Shown: piece after piece, positions 18,512-28,965 of the stretch
Layout: the number at the start of each line of letters is the position of its first letter
How positions within the stretch are numbered: the first letter of the stretch is position 1
From: VRUE01 sp963753585
GTDB lineage: Bacteria > Actinomycetota > Thermoleophilia > Solirubrobacterales > 70-9
Length of the DNA: 64,000 nucleotides
NCBI GenBank assembly: GCA_963753585.1
Contig: CAVWCU010000001.1
Location: 868,001 to 932,000 of the forward strand
Direction of reading: 5' to 3'
The notes under the pieces: generated by a model
Seen by the model: only the letters and a program-made list of their open reading frames with translations
What the model was told of the DNA's origin: nothing
The model's database searches: none
Position numbers and translations under genes: made by a program

Positions 18512-18637
18512 CTAGAGGAAGAGGTTGCCGAACAGGTAGCCGAGGCCGAAGAAGACGAGGATCACCGCGGCGACGACCGCGGCTACCAGGGCCATCATCG
18601 ACAGCAGTTCCGTGCCGGCGCTCTTCGAGTTACCCAT
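18512..18637 (-). CDS. 41-residue single-pass membrane protein
   Basis: ATG 18637 opens MGNSKSAGTELLSMMALV and continues as one uninterrupted hydrophobic helix ending GYLFGNLFL. It begins 8 nt inside the end of folC, so it is probably made from the same transcript by coupling. A longer in-frame start exists but is out of keeping with the compact form. Function unknown; it resembles other tiny actinobacterial membrane proteins only in general design. Confidence 0.45.
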   Translation of the reverse strand: MGNSKSAGTELLSMMALVAAVVAAVILVFFGLGYLFGNLFL

Positions 18638-19898
18638 CGCCCGAATCCTCCCACAGGCGCAGGGCCGCACGGGCGGGCGCCAGCACGTAGTGCGACCCGG
18701 TGACGAGGAGCGCCCCACCGGACATGCCCGCCGCCAGCTCGCGACCGCGCGCCACGGCCCTTAGAAAGTCTGGCTCCGCCTCGGCGGCGAGGCCCACTGC
18801 TTCACAGGCCTCGGCGAGCGTGGCTGCGCTGTGGGAGGCGATTCCGGGAAGGCCGCGCGATGCGAGCAAGGCAGGCTCGAGCTCGGTGCAGACCGCCAGC
18901 TCCAGCGCAGGTGCCAGGGCACGGACCATCGCCTCCGCGTCCTTGTCGCCGAGCGCGGCGATGCAGGCGACGACCGGGTGCCCGCCTGCGACTTCTCCCA
19001 ACCCTTCGGCGAGCGCGGCGGCGCCGTCGGGGTTGTGGGCGACGTCGAGCAGAACCGGCGGATCGTCGGCGACGCGCTCGAGACGACCCGGCACCGTCAG
19101 CGTTGCCGCGACCTCGCCGACGCACGAGGCGTCGAGGTCTCCGAGAAAGGCTTCCGCCGCCGCACAGGCGAGGGCGAAGTTGCGGCGCTGGAAGCCGCCC
19201 GCAGCCCGCAGCTCGACGCCCTGGCCGGGGTCCTCGGGGGCGACAACGAGCCTCGCGCCGCGTTCCTCGGCGGTCTGCTCGGCCAGGTGCGCCACCTCCG
19301 GGCTGAGCCGACCTCGCACCAGGGTCGTGTAGTCGCGCAGGACAGCGAGCTTCTCGACAGCGATCTCGAGCTCGGTGTCCCCCAGCCAGGCGGTGTGGTC
19401 CAGCCCGATCGAGGTCAGGACCGTGACTCTCGACGGGATCGTGTTGGTCGCGTCCAGCCTCCCTCCGAGGCCGGCCTCCACGACGGCAACCTCGACTCTG
19501 GCCATGGCGAAGGCGACGAAGGCGGCCGCGGTGGCGACCTCGAACTGGGTCACCGCCTCGCCCTCCGCCAGGCTGCGGTTGACCGTCTCGGCCGCCCGGG
19601 CGACACGCTCGACCGCCGCGGCGAACTCCGCCTCGCCGATCTCGGCCCCGCCGATCATCACCCGTTCGGACCAGCGTGACGCGTGGGGCGAGACGCAGGC
19701 GCCGCAGCGCACGCCATGTGCCTCCAGCAGCGCCGCGATCATCCGTGTAACAGAGGACTTGCCGTTGGTGCCGACGACGTGGATCGAGGCGAAACGGTGC
19801 TGGGGCAGCCCGAGGGCCGTGCTGAGCCTGTGCATCCGCTCCAGGCCGAGCTTCCAGCCGACCGGCTCCAGCGAGTCGAGGTAGGCCTGCGGGTCTAT
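18630..19898 (-). CDS. folC: Folylpolyglutamate synthase / dihydrofolate synthase, likely ATA start
   Basis: Mur-ligase-type enzyme adding glutamate to folates. P-loop VVGTNGKSSVTRM, the GLDHTAWLGDT block and DVAHNPDGAAALAEGL are typical. The first ordinary start is ATG 19835, but the conserved FolC N-terminal helix (YLDSLEPVGWKLGLERM) is encoded just upstream in frame without any ATG, GTG or TTG. An ATA at 19898 sits 8 nt after a GAGGAG ribosome site and overlaps the valS TAG as ATAG, the same geometry as ATGA junctions elsewhere here. I therefore extend to 19898; 19835 is the conservative alternative. Confidence 0.85.
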   Translation of the reverse strand: MDPQAYLDSLEPVGWKLGLERMHRLSTALGLPQHRFASIHVVGTNGKSSVTRMIAALLEAHGVRCGACVSPHASRWSERVMIGGAEIGEAEFAAAVERVARAAETVNRSLAEGEAVTQFEVATAAAFVAFAMARVEVAVVEAGLGGRLDATNTIPSRVTVLTSIGLDHTAWLGDTELEIAVEKLAVLRDYTTLVRGRLSPEVAHLAEQTAEERGARLVVAPEDPGQGVELRAAGGFQRRNFALACAAAEAFLGDLDASCVGEVAATLTVPGRLERVADDPPVLLDVAHNPDGAAALAEGLGEVAGGHPVVACIAALGDKDAEAMVRALAPALELAVCTELEPALLASRGLPGIASHSAATLAEACEAVGLAAEAEPDFLRAVARGRELAAGMSGGALLVTGSHYVLAPARAALRLWEDSGDG

Positions 19899-22507
19899 TC
19901 GGTGAGCTCCTCGAGCTCGGCCCGGTAGCGCTCCAGCTTGGCCTTCTCCTCCTCGACCAGCTCTGCCGGAGCCCTGGCCACGAACTTCTCGTTGGCGAGC
20001 TTGCCCTCGGCGCGGGAAACCTCCGAGCGCAGCTCCTCGCGACGCTTCTCAAGGCGGGCCGCGATCGCGCCGGCGTCGATCTCGGTCGAGGCGAGCACCT
20101 TGACCGGGCCGACGGAGGCGATCGGGTCGCCACCGTCGTCGGTGAACTCGACGCGGGCGAGGCGGCCGACGAACTCCTGCGGGCGGGGACCCTCGACGCG
20201 GGCGGAGAGCTGGGTCGCGGCGGGTGCCTCGACCATGTCGCGCCAGGCGCGCAGGCGGCGGGTCAGCTCTATGCCGCGATCGACCTCGGCTTCGGCTTCG
20301 TCGTCGAAGAGCGAGCTGTCCGCCTCGGGGAAGGAGTGCACCGCGAGATGTCCTTTGCGCGAGGGGTGGTAGGACCAGATCTCCTCGGTGACGAACGGCA
20401 TCAGCGGATGCAGCAGGGCCAGTGTCCGCTCCAGCAGCCAGAGCAGGTTGGCCGAGACCTCGGCCTCACCCTCGTACAGCCGCGGCTTGGCGATCTCTAG
20501 GTACCAGTCACAGAGCTCCGACCAGAAGAAGGCGTAGGCCTCGGTGGCCGCGTGGGCGAAGTCGTAGGTGTCGAGCTTCTCGGTCACCGAGGCGATCGTC
20601 CGCTCCATCCGCGAGAGGATCCAGCGGTCCTCGACCCGATCAAGGTTCAACGCCCCTCGAACTACCGCGGCAGGAACTTGGTCCTGCCACGCATTTGTGA
20701 GCGATTGATCTTGCTTGAATTTGCAATTCAGCAAGATCAATCGCCCCGCGTTCCAGAGCTTGTTGGCGAGGTCGCGGCCCTGCTGGACCTTGGCGTCGGA
20801 GTAGCGCACGTCCTGGGTCGAGGACATCGCCAGCAGGCCGAAGCGCAGCGCGTCGGCCCCGTGCACGTCGATCTCGTCCAGCGGGTCGATCCCGGTGCCG
20901 AGGCTCTTCGACATGCGACGCCCGTCGCGCGCCTGGATCACCGAATGCACGTAGACGTCGTCGAAGGGCACCTCGCCGGCGAACTCGATGCCGGTCATGA
21001 TCATCCGCGCCACCCAGAGGAAGAGGATCTCGCGCGCCGTCGTCAGGAAGCTGGTCGGGTAGAAGGCGCGCAGCTCCGGGGTGTCGTCGGGCCAGCCGAG
21101 CGTGGCGAAGGGCCAGATCGCCGAGCTGAACCAGGTGTCCAGCACGTCCTCCTCCTGGCGCAGCTCCCCCCCGCAGGCGCCGCAGCGCTCGGGTGGCTGC
21201 TCGGCGACGATGGTTTCCTCGCAGGGATCGCAGTACCAGACCGGTATGCGATGGCCCCACCAGAGCTGGCGCGAGATGCACCAGGGACGGATCTCCCGCA
21301 TCCAGTCGAGGTAGACGCGCTTCCACTGGGCCGGGGCAATCCGCACCCGGTCCTTTTCGATCGCCTCGATCGCCGGCGCCGCAAGCTCGTCCATGCGGCA
21401 GAACCACTGCAGCGAGATCAGCGGCTCGATCCGCTCGCCCGAGCGGTGCGAGAAGGGGACGGAGTGGACGTAGGGCTCTTCAGCGCGCAGGACGCCCTCC
21501 TCTTGCAGCGCCGCGACGACGGCCTCCTGCGCCTCGGCGGCGGTGAGGCCGGCGAACCTCTCCCCCGCCTCTGCGGTGAGACGACCGTCGGGACCGATCG
21601 CGACGATCTCCTCGAGGCCGTGCTTGCGGCCGATCTCGAAGTCGTTGGGGTCGTGGCCGGGGGTGATCTTCAACGCCCCGGTGCCGAATTCGGGGTCGAC
21701 GTGCTCGTCGGCGATGATCGGCAGGCGGCGGCCGACGAGGGGCAGGACGCAATGCTGCCCGACCAGGTCGCCGTAGCGCTCGTCGCCTGGGTTCACCGCG
21801 ACCGCGGTGTCGGCGAGCATCGTCTCCGGCCGCACCGTGGCGACGGTGAGGACCCGGTCTGAGCCCTCAACCGGGTAGTCGATCGAGTAGAGCGTGTCCT
21901 CGACCTCGCGGTTCTCCACCTCGAGGTCGGAGATCGCCGAGTGCGAGCCCGGGTCCCAGTTGACCATGTAGTTGTCGCGATAGATGTAGCCCTTGTCGAA
22001 GAGCTGCTTGAAGACCCTGTACACGGCCTTGACGTAGCCCTCGTCGAGGGTGAAGCGCTCGCGCTCGTAGTCGCAGGAGGCACCGAGCCGCTTGTACTGC
22101 TCGACGATCCGCGAGCCGTACTCCTCGCGCCACTCCCAGACGCGCTCGACGAACTTCTCCCGGCCGAGGTCGTGGCGGGACATGCCTTCGGAGCGCAGCA
22201 TCTTCTCCACCACCGACTGGGTGGCGATCCCGGCGTGGTCGGTGCCGAGGATCCAGAGCGCGTTGCGGCCGCGCATCCGGTTCATCCGCACCAGCGCGTC
22301 CTGCATCGAGCCGTTGAGGGCGTGCCCCATGTGCAGCGCCCCGGTCACGTTCGGCGGCGGGATCGCCACCGAGAAGTTCTCCTCCGGACTGCCTTCAGCC
22401 GGCGGATGGAAATACCCCGCCTCAAGCCATTCGGAGAAGATCCGTCCCTCGACCTCGTGCGGGTCGAAGCGGGTCTTCTCCTCGAGGGTCTTGCGGCGCT
22501 CGCTCAC
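19895..22507 (-). CDS. valS: Valyl-tRNA synthetase
   Basis: 870 residues. Class I synthetase with HIGH-type motif (PPNVTGALHMGHAL) near the N-terminus, the large editing domain, KMSKS motif in GRRMSKSLGTG and a C-terminal coiled coil rich in Arg, Glu and Lys. The open frame extends further, into the palindromic element upstream, but recognisable ValRS sequence starts near FDPHEVEGRIFSEW, so GTG 22507 is the likely start; no clear ribosome site is seen. Between KLWNAGRLILLN and RWILSRM lies an unusual AT-richer insert built of two hairpins (20669-20744). Confidence 0.96.
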   Translation of the reverse strand: MSERRKTLEEKTRFDPHEVEGRIFSEWLEAGYFHPPAEGSPEENFSVAIPPPNVTGALHMGHALNGSMQDALVRMNRMRGRNALWILGTDHAGIATQSVVEKMLRSEGMSRHDLGREKFVERVWEWREEYGSRIVEQYKRLGASCDYERERFTLDEGYVKAVYRVFKQLFDKGYIYRDNYMVNWDPGSHSAISDLEVENREVEDTLYSIDYPVEGSDRVLTVATVRPETMLADTAVAVNPGDERYGDLVGQHCVLPLVGRRLPIIADEHVDPEFGTGALKITPGHDPNDFEIGRKHGLEEIVAIGPDGRLTAEAGERFAGLTAAEAQEAVVAALQEEGVLRAEEPYVHSVPFSHRSGERIEPLISLQWFCRMDELAAPAIEAIEKDRVRIAPAQWKRVYLDWMREIRPWCISRQLWWGHRIPVWYCDPCEETIVAEQPPERCGACGGELRQEEDVLDTWFSSAIWPFATLGWPDDTPELRAFYPTSFLTTAREILFLWVARMIMTGIEFAGEVPFDDVYVHSVIQARDGRRMSKSLGTGIDPLDEIDVHGADALRFGLLAMSSTQDVRYSDAKVQQGRDLANKLWNAGRLILLNCKFKQDQSLTNAWQDQVPAAVVRGALNLDRVEDRWILSRMERTIASVTEKLDTYDFAHAATEAYAFFWSELCDWYLEIAKPRLYEGEAEVSANLLWLLERTLALLHPLMPFVTEEIWSYHPSRKGHLAVHSFPEADSSLFDDEAEAEVDRGIELTRRLRAWRDMVEAPAATQLSARVEGPRPQEFVGRLARVEFTDDGGDPIASVGPVKVLASTEIDAGAIAARLEKRREELRSEVSRAEGKLANEKFVARAPAELVEEEKAKLERYRAELEELTE
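20669..20744. repeat. In-frame palindromic insert inside valS
   Basis: Two hairpins in tandem within the coding sequence. 20669-20688: GGCAGGA/TCCTGCC with a 6-nt loop. 20701-20744: 15 bp (GCGATTGATCTTGCT) plus 5 bp (GAATT) with one bulged T and a 3-nt loop. The stretch is AT-richer than the gene around it and encodes about 25 residues (KFKQDQSLTNAWQDQ and neighbours) in a linker that in other ValRS proteins is shorter and variable. The reading frame is kept. Confidence 0.7.
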
Positions 22508-22518
22508 GAGCGCCGAGT

Positions 22519-22683
22519 CTAGTGTCCTGAGTCGTAAGTCCTGCACCGCCCTGGCGGCGTCTCGCCGTTCGTGGCGGCGTCCTCGGATTTGCCTTTGCCA
22601 ACCGGCAAAGGCTGCACCCTGCGTCCTTGCCACAACCGGCGATCCACTCGCCAGATGCGACACACGACTTACGACTCAGGACA

Positions 22684-22687
<4 letters not shown>
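22519..22687 (-). mobile_element. MITE-like palindromic element, family B copy 1
   Basis: Perfect 22-bp terminal inverted repeats (22519-22540 and 22666-22687) bound a 169-bp unit between valS and clpX. Inside, in minus-strand orientation, are box 1 GGCAAGGACGCAGGG (22631-22617), a hairpin GCCTTTGCC/GGCAAAGGC (22591-22612) and box 2 GAGGACGCCGC (22584-22574). The same boxes and order occur in copy 2. The terminal repeat supplies the clpX stop codon. No transposase gene is inside. Confidence 0.7.
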
Positions 22688-23973
<1,286 letters not shown>

Positions 23974-24131
23974 CGGAATCCCCTCCTTGCGGGGCAGTGG
24001 GTTGCCTCCGGCTCGCGTCCAAAGCTTAGAGGTGGATGCAAGCCGGCCTGTCGGTGCCGGGTGTTTACGGCGCCGGCGCCGAGGTCCCTGCCCGTGACCG
24101 GAGCCTTGCGAGGTCGCGATACGGTGAGCAG

Positions 24132-24596
24132 GTGCCGGGCGAGCTTCGAATCGAGCCGATCGCGGGGGAGCAGATGGACGCGCTCCTCCCCCTGATCGCC
24201 GCCTACCAGCGCTTCTACGAAGCCGAGGAGATCGACGACGAGCGCAACCGCGCCTTCTTCTCCCGCTTCCTCACGCCCAGCGAGGACGGCATGCTGCTCG
24301 GCGCCTGGCGCGGCGGCGAGCTGCTCGGCTACGCCTGCCTCTACTGGAGCCTCACCTCAGTCGTCCCCGCCGAGACGGTGCTGATGAACGACCTCTACGT
24401 CGACCCGGCGCACCGCGGCCAGGGCATCGGCCGTGCCCTGATCGAGGCCAGTGCCGCCATCGGCCGAGAACGCGGCGCCCAGCGCCTCGAATGGATGACC
24501 GCGCCGAGCAACGAGGCGGCCCAGCGCCTCTACGACTCGACCGCTGCCCAGCGCAGCGAGTGGCTGGAGTACGAGCTGGACCTTCGTGCGAAATAA
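24132..24596 (+). CDS. GNAT-family N-acetyltransferase
   Basis: About 155 residues. The acetyl-CoA binding signature LYVDPAHRGQGIGRALIEA lies in the middle, followed by NEAAQRLYDST, the usual late GNAT helix. I chose GTG 24132 because GNAT homology begins at LRIEPI; a longer frame from 24036 is possible. It stands alone on the plus strand between clpX and the M23 peptidase. Substrate unknown. Confidence 0.85.
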   Translation: MPGELRIEPIAGEQMDALLPLIAAYQRFYEAEEIDDERNRAFFSRFLTPSEDGMLLGAWRGGELLGYACLYWSLTSVVPAETVLMNDLYVDPAHRGQGIGRALIEASAAIGRERGAQRLEWMTAPSNEAAQRLYDSTAAQRSEWLEYELDLRAK

Positions 24597-24656
24597 CAGT
24601 GGATGATCGATTTACCACCGCATGGGTGGGTCAATCGACCAGTCGACGTCTTTCTG

Positions 24657-25165
24657 TCAGCTGTAGCGATCCCAGCGACGCAGTGCGGGTGCCGGGTTGA
24701 CGGGCCGGCCGTGCGCATGGATCTCGAAGTGGAGGTGGCAGCCGACGGTGCGGGCGTTGCCGGTCTTGCCCACTGCGCCGACTCGCCGGCCGGTGTAGAC
24801 GCGGTCGCCGCGGTCGAACGGGGACGGGCGGGGCAGGTGGGCGTAGAAGTAGCTGCGCCTCTCCCCTTCGCCGTGGATCGTCAGGTGGTTGCCGTAGAGG
24901 ACCGGGTCGTAGCCGGCGCGCAGGACGCGGCCGCCTCGCACGGCAACCAGAGGCGTGCCGCAGGCGGCGGCGACGTCGAAGCCCTCGTGGACCCGCCCAC
25001 CGCTGCGTGGCGCCCCGAACTCGCCGATCGCACCGCGGGTGCCGTGGGGGCCCTGGACCGGGAAGACGTGGTCGCGGTAGAGCAGGCCACCGTCGTCGAT
25101 GGCGCCACCGGCGGTTGCCGGAATGGCGAGGACTGCGAGCAGGAGGACGAGGAGGGCGGGGCGCT

Positions 25166-25169
<4 letters not shown>
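24657..25169 (-). CDS. M23-family metallopeptidase, likely CTG start
   Basis: 170 residues. Secreted LytM/M23 peptidoglycan endopeptidase-like protein. A signal peptide (KRPALLVLLLAVLAIPATAGG) is followed by the M23 zinc motifs HEGFD (about residue 64) and HLHFE near the C-terminus, with the GRRVGAVGKTGN core between. The frame has no ATG before GRVLRAG, which would delete the signal and first zinc ligand. It starts naturally at CTG 25169, overlapping the clpP TGA as CTGA. Translation by coupling from clpP is inferred. All key ligands are present, so it is probably active. Confidence 0.85.
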
Positions 25170-25750
<581 letters not shown>

Positions 25751-25782
25751 GGATCCGGACTCTATAGAAGGCCGTCGGTCGG

Positions 25783-27165
25783 TTACTCGGACCCCGGGGT
25801 CCAGAGCTCGCCCTTCTCCTCTTTCTCCTTCTCCGGGGTCCAGATCTTCTCGCGAGCCTCGGCCTGCTCGAGCGGTATCGGCTTCGCCGAGCCGGCGATC
25901 AGGTCGATCGCCTTGCGCACCTGGATGTCCTCTCGCACCATCGCGTCGCGGCCGTTCTCGCGCAGGCGCTTCAGCAGCTTCTCGGGCGTCGTGCGCTCGT
26001 GCTCGGCCGTGTGGGCGAGCGCCTCGATCATCTCCTCCTCGGAGACCTCGATCTCCTCCGCCTCGGCGATCGCCGCCAGCACGGCCTCGCGCTTCAGGTC
26101 CCGCTCCGCGTCGGGCCTGGATTCCTCGAGCAGTTCCTCGCGGGTCTTGCCCTGCATCTGCAGGAAGGCGTCGGGGCTCATCCCCTGGCCGGCGATCTGG
26201 CGTTCGAAGCGCTCCAGGCGCTCCGCCGCCCGCGCCGCGACGAGGTCGTCCGGCAGCTCCACCGTCGCCGCGTCGGCGGCGGCGTCGACGGCGGCGACGC
26301 GGAAGTCCTGCTCGGCGCGCTCGTCGACCGCTTCGGCGACGCGCTTGCCGATGTCGGCGCGCAACTCGTCGAGGGTCTCGAACTCGGAGGCCTCGGCCGC
26401 GAACTCGTCGTCGAGCTCGGGCAGGACCTTCTCCCGCACCTCCTTCACCTCGACGGCGAAGACCGCGTCCTTGCCGGCCAGGTCCTCTGCCTGGTAGTCA
26501 TCCGGAAAGGTGACCTTCACCTCGCGCCGCTCGCCCCCGCCGGCACCGCTGAGCTGCGCCTCGAAGCCCTCGATGAAGCGGCCGCTGCCCAGCTCGAGCA
26601 TGCGGTCCGCCTCCTTGCCGCCTTCGAAGGCCTTGCCGTCGACCATGCCCTCGTAGTCGATCAGCAGCACGTCCCCGTCGACAGCTGCCCGCTCAACCGG
26701 CTCGAGCTTGGCGAAGCCTTCGCGGATGCGCTCGATCTCCCGCTCGACGATCTCCGCGGACGGGTCGGGCTCCGCACGCCCCACCTCCAGGCCCTTGTAC
26801 TCGCCCAGGGAGGCCTTCGGCCGCACGCCGATCTCGAACTTGAAGCTGAGCGGCTCGCCCTCGGCCTCGGGGGCGGTGACGATCTCGATATCGGGGTCGC
26901 CGACCGGGCTGATCCCGGAGTGCAACAAGCCCCGTTCGTACCACTCCGGGAGCGACTCGCGAATCGCCTCCTGCAGGACGGTGTCGTAGCCGAGGCGCTG
27001 AACCACCAGCGAGGGCGGCGCCTTGCCCGCGCGAAAGCCCGGCATCCGCATCTCCTGCGCGAGGCCGCGCGCCGCACGGGAGACGCCGCGGTCGACGTTC
27101 TCGGCCGGAACCTCGACGTCGACCCGCACGCGCGAGTCGGGCAGCTCTGTGATCTCAGTCTTCAT
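25783..27165 (-). CDS. tig: Trigger factor
   Basis: 460 residues. Ribosome-bound chaperone: N-terminal ribosome-binding domain with the signature GFRAGKAPPSLV (ribosome contact loop), FKBP-type prolyl isomerase domain (about 155-245, DVLLIDYEGMVDGKAF) and the long helical C-terminal domain. The C-terminal tail is acidic/lysine-rich. tig-clpP order is conserved in bacteria. The ATG overlaps the stop of a small chimeric ORF upstream (ATGA). Confidence 0.96.
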   Translation of the reverse strand: MKTEITELPDSRVRVDVEVPAENVDRGVSRAARGLAQEMRMPGFRAGKAPPSLVVQRLGYDTVLQEAIRESLPEWYERGLLHSGISPVGDPDIEIVTAPEAEGEPLSFKFEIGVRPKASLGEYKGLEVGRAEPDPSAEIVEREIERIREGFAKLEPVERAAVDGDVLLIDYEGMVDGKAFEGGKEADRMLELGSGRFIEGFEAQLSGAGGGERREVKVTFPDDYQAEDLAGKDAVFAVEVKEVREKVLPELDDEFAAEASEFETLDELRADIGKRVAEAVDERAEQDFRVAAVDAAADAATVELPDDLVAARAAERLERFERQIAGQGMSPDAFLQMQGKTREELLEESRPDAERDLKREAVLAAIAEAEEIEVSEEEMIEALAHTAEHERTTPEKLLKRLRENGRDAMVREDIQVRKAIDLIAGSAKPIPLEQAEAREKIWTPEKEKEEKGELWTPGSE

Positions 27166-27464
27166 CGGTCGCGGGACCCTAGTAGGGATTGGCGAAACCC
27201 GCGTGTGCGGTCCAGCGAGCGCCGGACCAAGCGGGGCAAGGACGCAAGGAGCCCGAATAGCAGCGCTATTCGGGCGACTGAGGACGCCGCACCGCGCCGT
27301 GTCCGCCGCCGCTGGACGCGCGTGGGGGTTTCGCCAATCCCTACTGACCGCTGGGCCAGCATGGTGCGCAGGGCGAGGGCGAAGTCGATCGCGAAGGCGA
27401 GACCGCGGCCAGGCGGACCGGTGACCAGCCAGGCTCGCACTCGGGTCAGGGGGCTACTCGCCAT
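27162..27464 (-). CDS. Small ORF running through a family B element
   Basis: 100 codons from ATG 27464, overlapping the end of the upstream spermidine-synthase-like gene by 11 nt and ending in an ATGA overlap with tig. The first ~38 residues (MASSPLTRVRAWLVTGPPGR, then an amphipathic FAIDFALALRTML) look like a real small protein; the rest is read from the palindromic element at 27181-27345 and is Arg-rich. Either the element landed in a short gene and extended it, or the overlaps are chance. Function unknown. Confidence 0.35.
   Translation of the reverse strand: MASSPLTRVRAWLVTGPPGRGLAFAIDFALALRTMLAQRSVGIGETPTRVQRRRTRRGAASSVARIALLFGLLASLPRLVRRSLDRTRGFRQSLLGSRDR
27181..27345 (+). mobile_element. 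MITE-like palindromic element, family B copy 2
   Basis: Perfect 20-bp terminal repeats (AGTAGGGATTGGCGAAACCC, 27181-27200, and 27326-27345), extended by GTCCAGCG/CGCTGGAC further in. Inside are box 1 GGCAAGGACGCAAGG (27235-27249), a hairpin GCCCGAATAGC/GCTATTCGGGC (27251-27275) and box 2 GAGGACGCCGC (27280-27290). Box order and spacing match copy 1 although the terminal repeats and hairpin arms differ. It lies between tig and the gene upstream. Confidence 0.7.
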
Positions 27465-28965
27465 TCGCGTATTCCAGCAGGGAGGAGTCGACGAGCCACT
27501 CGACGGGTGCGCGGTCGTCGGTGTAGACCTCGCCGCCGGCGAGGCGCGGCGACAGCCCCTCGGCCGCGGCGAGCGCAAGCGGATGCAGTGGCTGCGCCAG
27601 GCGCGGCGCGGCTTGAAGCAGGCGCGTGGCCGAGAGAGGGCCCTCGCCGGCGAGCAGCAGGGTGTTGGTGTCCTCGATCGGGTAGCGCAGCACGGTCGGG
27701 AAGGCGGCCGCCATCGTTCGCCCCAGCACCCTCTCCAGCTCGGCGCTGCCATCCGGGTGGCCGACGTTGACGATCGTCACGCCCCCCGGTGCCAGCTGCT
27801 CGCGAGCCAGCTCGAAGAACTCGCGCGTGGCCAGGTAGAAAGGGATGTAGGGCTGGCGGTAGGCATCGACCATGATCGCGTCATAGCCCCCGGCCGAGCG
27901 GCGCAGCCATGGTCGCGCGTCCTCGGCGAAGGTGCGCATGCGCGGGTTGCGCAGGTCGAAGAAGCGGCGGCCCAGCTCGGTCAGCTCGGCGTCGATCTCG
28001 ACCGCGTCGACCGCGGTCGTCGGGAAGAAGTGGCCGAAGGCGCGGGCCACGGTGCCGGCGCCGTTGCCGAGAATCGCGATCCGCCTCGGCGGCTCTGCCC
28101 CGGCGGCGAAGGGCAGGACGAGGTGCCCGTCCCAGTAGTCGCCCGTCAGGTAGCTGCCCGGCCGGTACAGGGAGTGGACCGCCTGGCCCTCGTTGAGCTC
28201 GAGGACGCGAGCGCCGTCGGGTCGTTCGACCACACGCGCGTACTCGTGGACCGTCTCGGCCTCGTAGAGGACACGGCCGGTGTCGGCGGCCTTGATCGTG
28301 CCGACGGGAAGCGAGACGGCAAGGGCGAGGGCGGCGGGGACAGCGGCGAAGCGCCAGCCGAGGCCGAGGACGGCAACGGTCGCGAGCGCGAGGGCGAAGA
28401 CGAGGAAGGTGCGCTGGGTGCCCAGCAGCGGGATCAGCAGCAGGGCGGCCAGCATCGTGCCGACCAGCGAACCGGCGGTCGAGGTCGCGTACAACCGTCC
28501 GACCACCTCGCCGGAGCCCTCGACGTCGGCCACCGCGAGCCGCACCGCCCAGGGGGCGGCGGCCCCGAGCAGGGTGACCGGCACCGCGACCAGCACCAGC
28601 ACCCCGAAGAGCGACCCGGCGAAGCCGCCGACCGAGACGCTGTCGAAGGCGTCGACCGAGAAGCCGAGGAAGGGCCGTGCCGCGAAGGGCACGGCGGCGA
28701 TCAGCAGAGCCGCCGCGAGGACGAGCAGGCAGAGGCCGCGCATGTGCGGGTGGCGGTCGGCGAAGCGGCCGCCAAACCAGTAGCCAGCCGAGAGGGCGAC
28801 GAGGACGACGCCGATCGTGTTCGCCCAGACGATCGTCGAGGCGCCGAAGTAGGGCGCCAGCAGGCGCGCCGCGGCGATCTCGGCGCCGAGGCTGGCCGCC
28901 CCGACGACGAAGACGAGCGCCGCCAGCAGCGGCCTCGACTCAGGCGGGGTCGCGCTCGGGCTCAT
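27454..28965 (-). CDS. Spermidine-synthase-like membrane methyltransferase-fold protein
   Basis: 503 residues from ATG 28965. The N-terminal half has about seven membrane helices; the C-terminal half is a spermidine-synthase-type Rossmann domain with AILGNGAGTVAR (SAM-binding loop), DAVEIDAEL and YDAIMVDAY. Such fused membrane proteins are widespread in Actinobacteria and usually annotated as spermidine synthase or fused MFS/spermidine synthase; true polyamine synthesis is unproven. It begins inside the end of the CtaG-like gene. A start at 29022 would add 19 poor residues. Confidence 0.8.
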   Translation of the reverse strand: MSPSATPPESRPLLAALVFVVGAASLGAEIAAARLLAPYFGASTIVWANTIGVVLVALSAGYWFGGRFADRHPHMRGLCLLVLAAALLIAAVPFAARPFLGFSVDAFDSVSVGGFAGSLFGVLVLVAVPVTLLGAAAPWAVRLAVADVEGSGEVVGRLYATSTAGSLVGTMLAALLLIPLLGTQRTFLVFALALATVAVLGLGWRFAAVPAALALAVSLPVGTIKAADTGRVLYEAETVHEYARVVERPDGARVLELNEGQAVHSLYRPGSYLTGDYWDGHLVLPFAAGAEPPRRIAILGNGAGTVARAFGHFFPTTAVDAVEIDAELTELGRRFFDLRNPRMRTFAEDARPWLRRSAGGYDAIMVDAYRQPYIPFYLATREFFELAREQLAPGGVTIVNVGHPDGSAELERVLGRTMAAAFPTVLRYPIEDTNTLLLAGEGPLSATRLLQAAPRLAQPLHPLALAAAEGLSPRLAGGEVYTDDRAPVEWLVDSSLLEYANGE

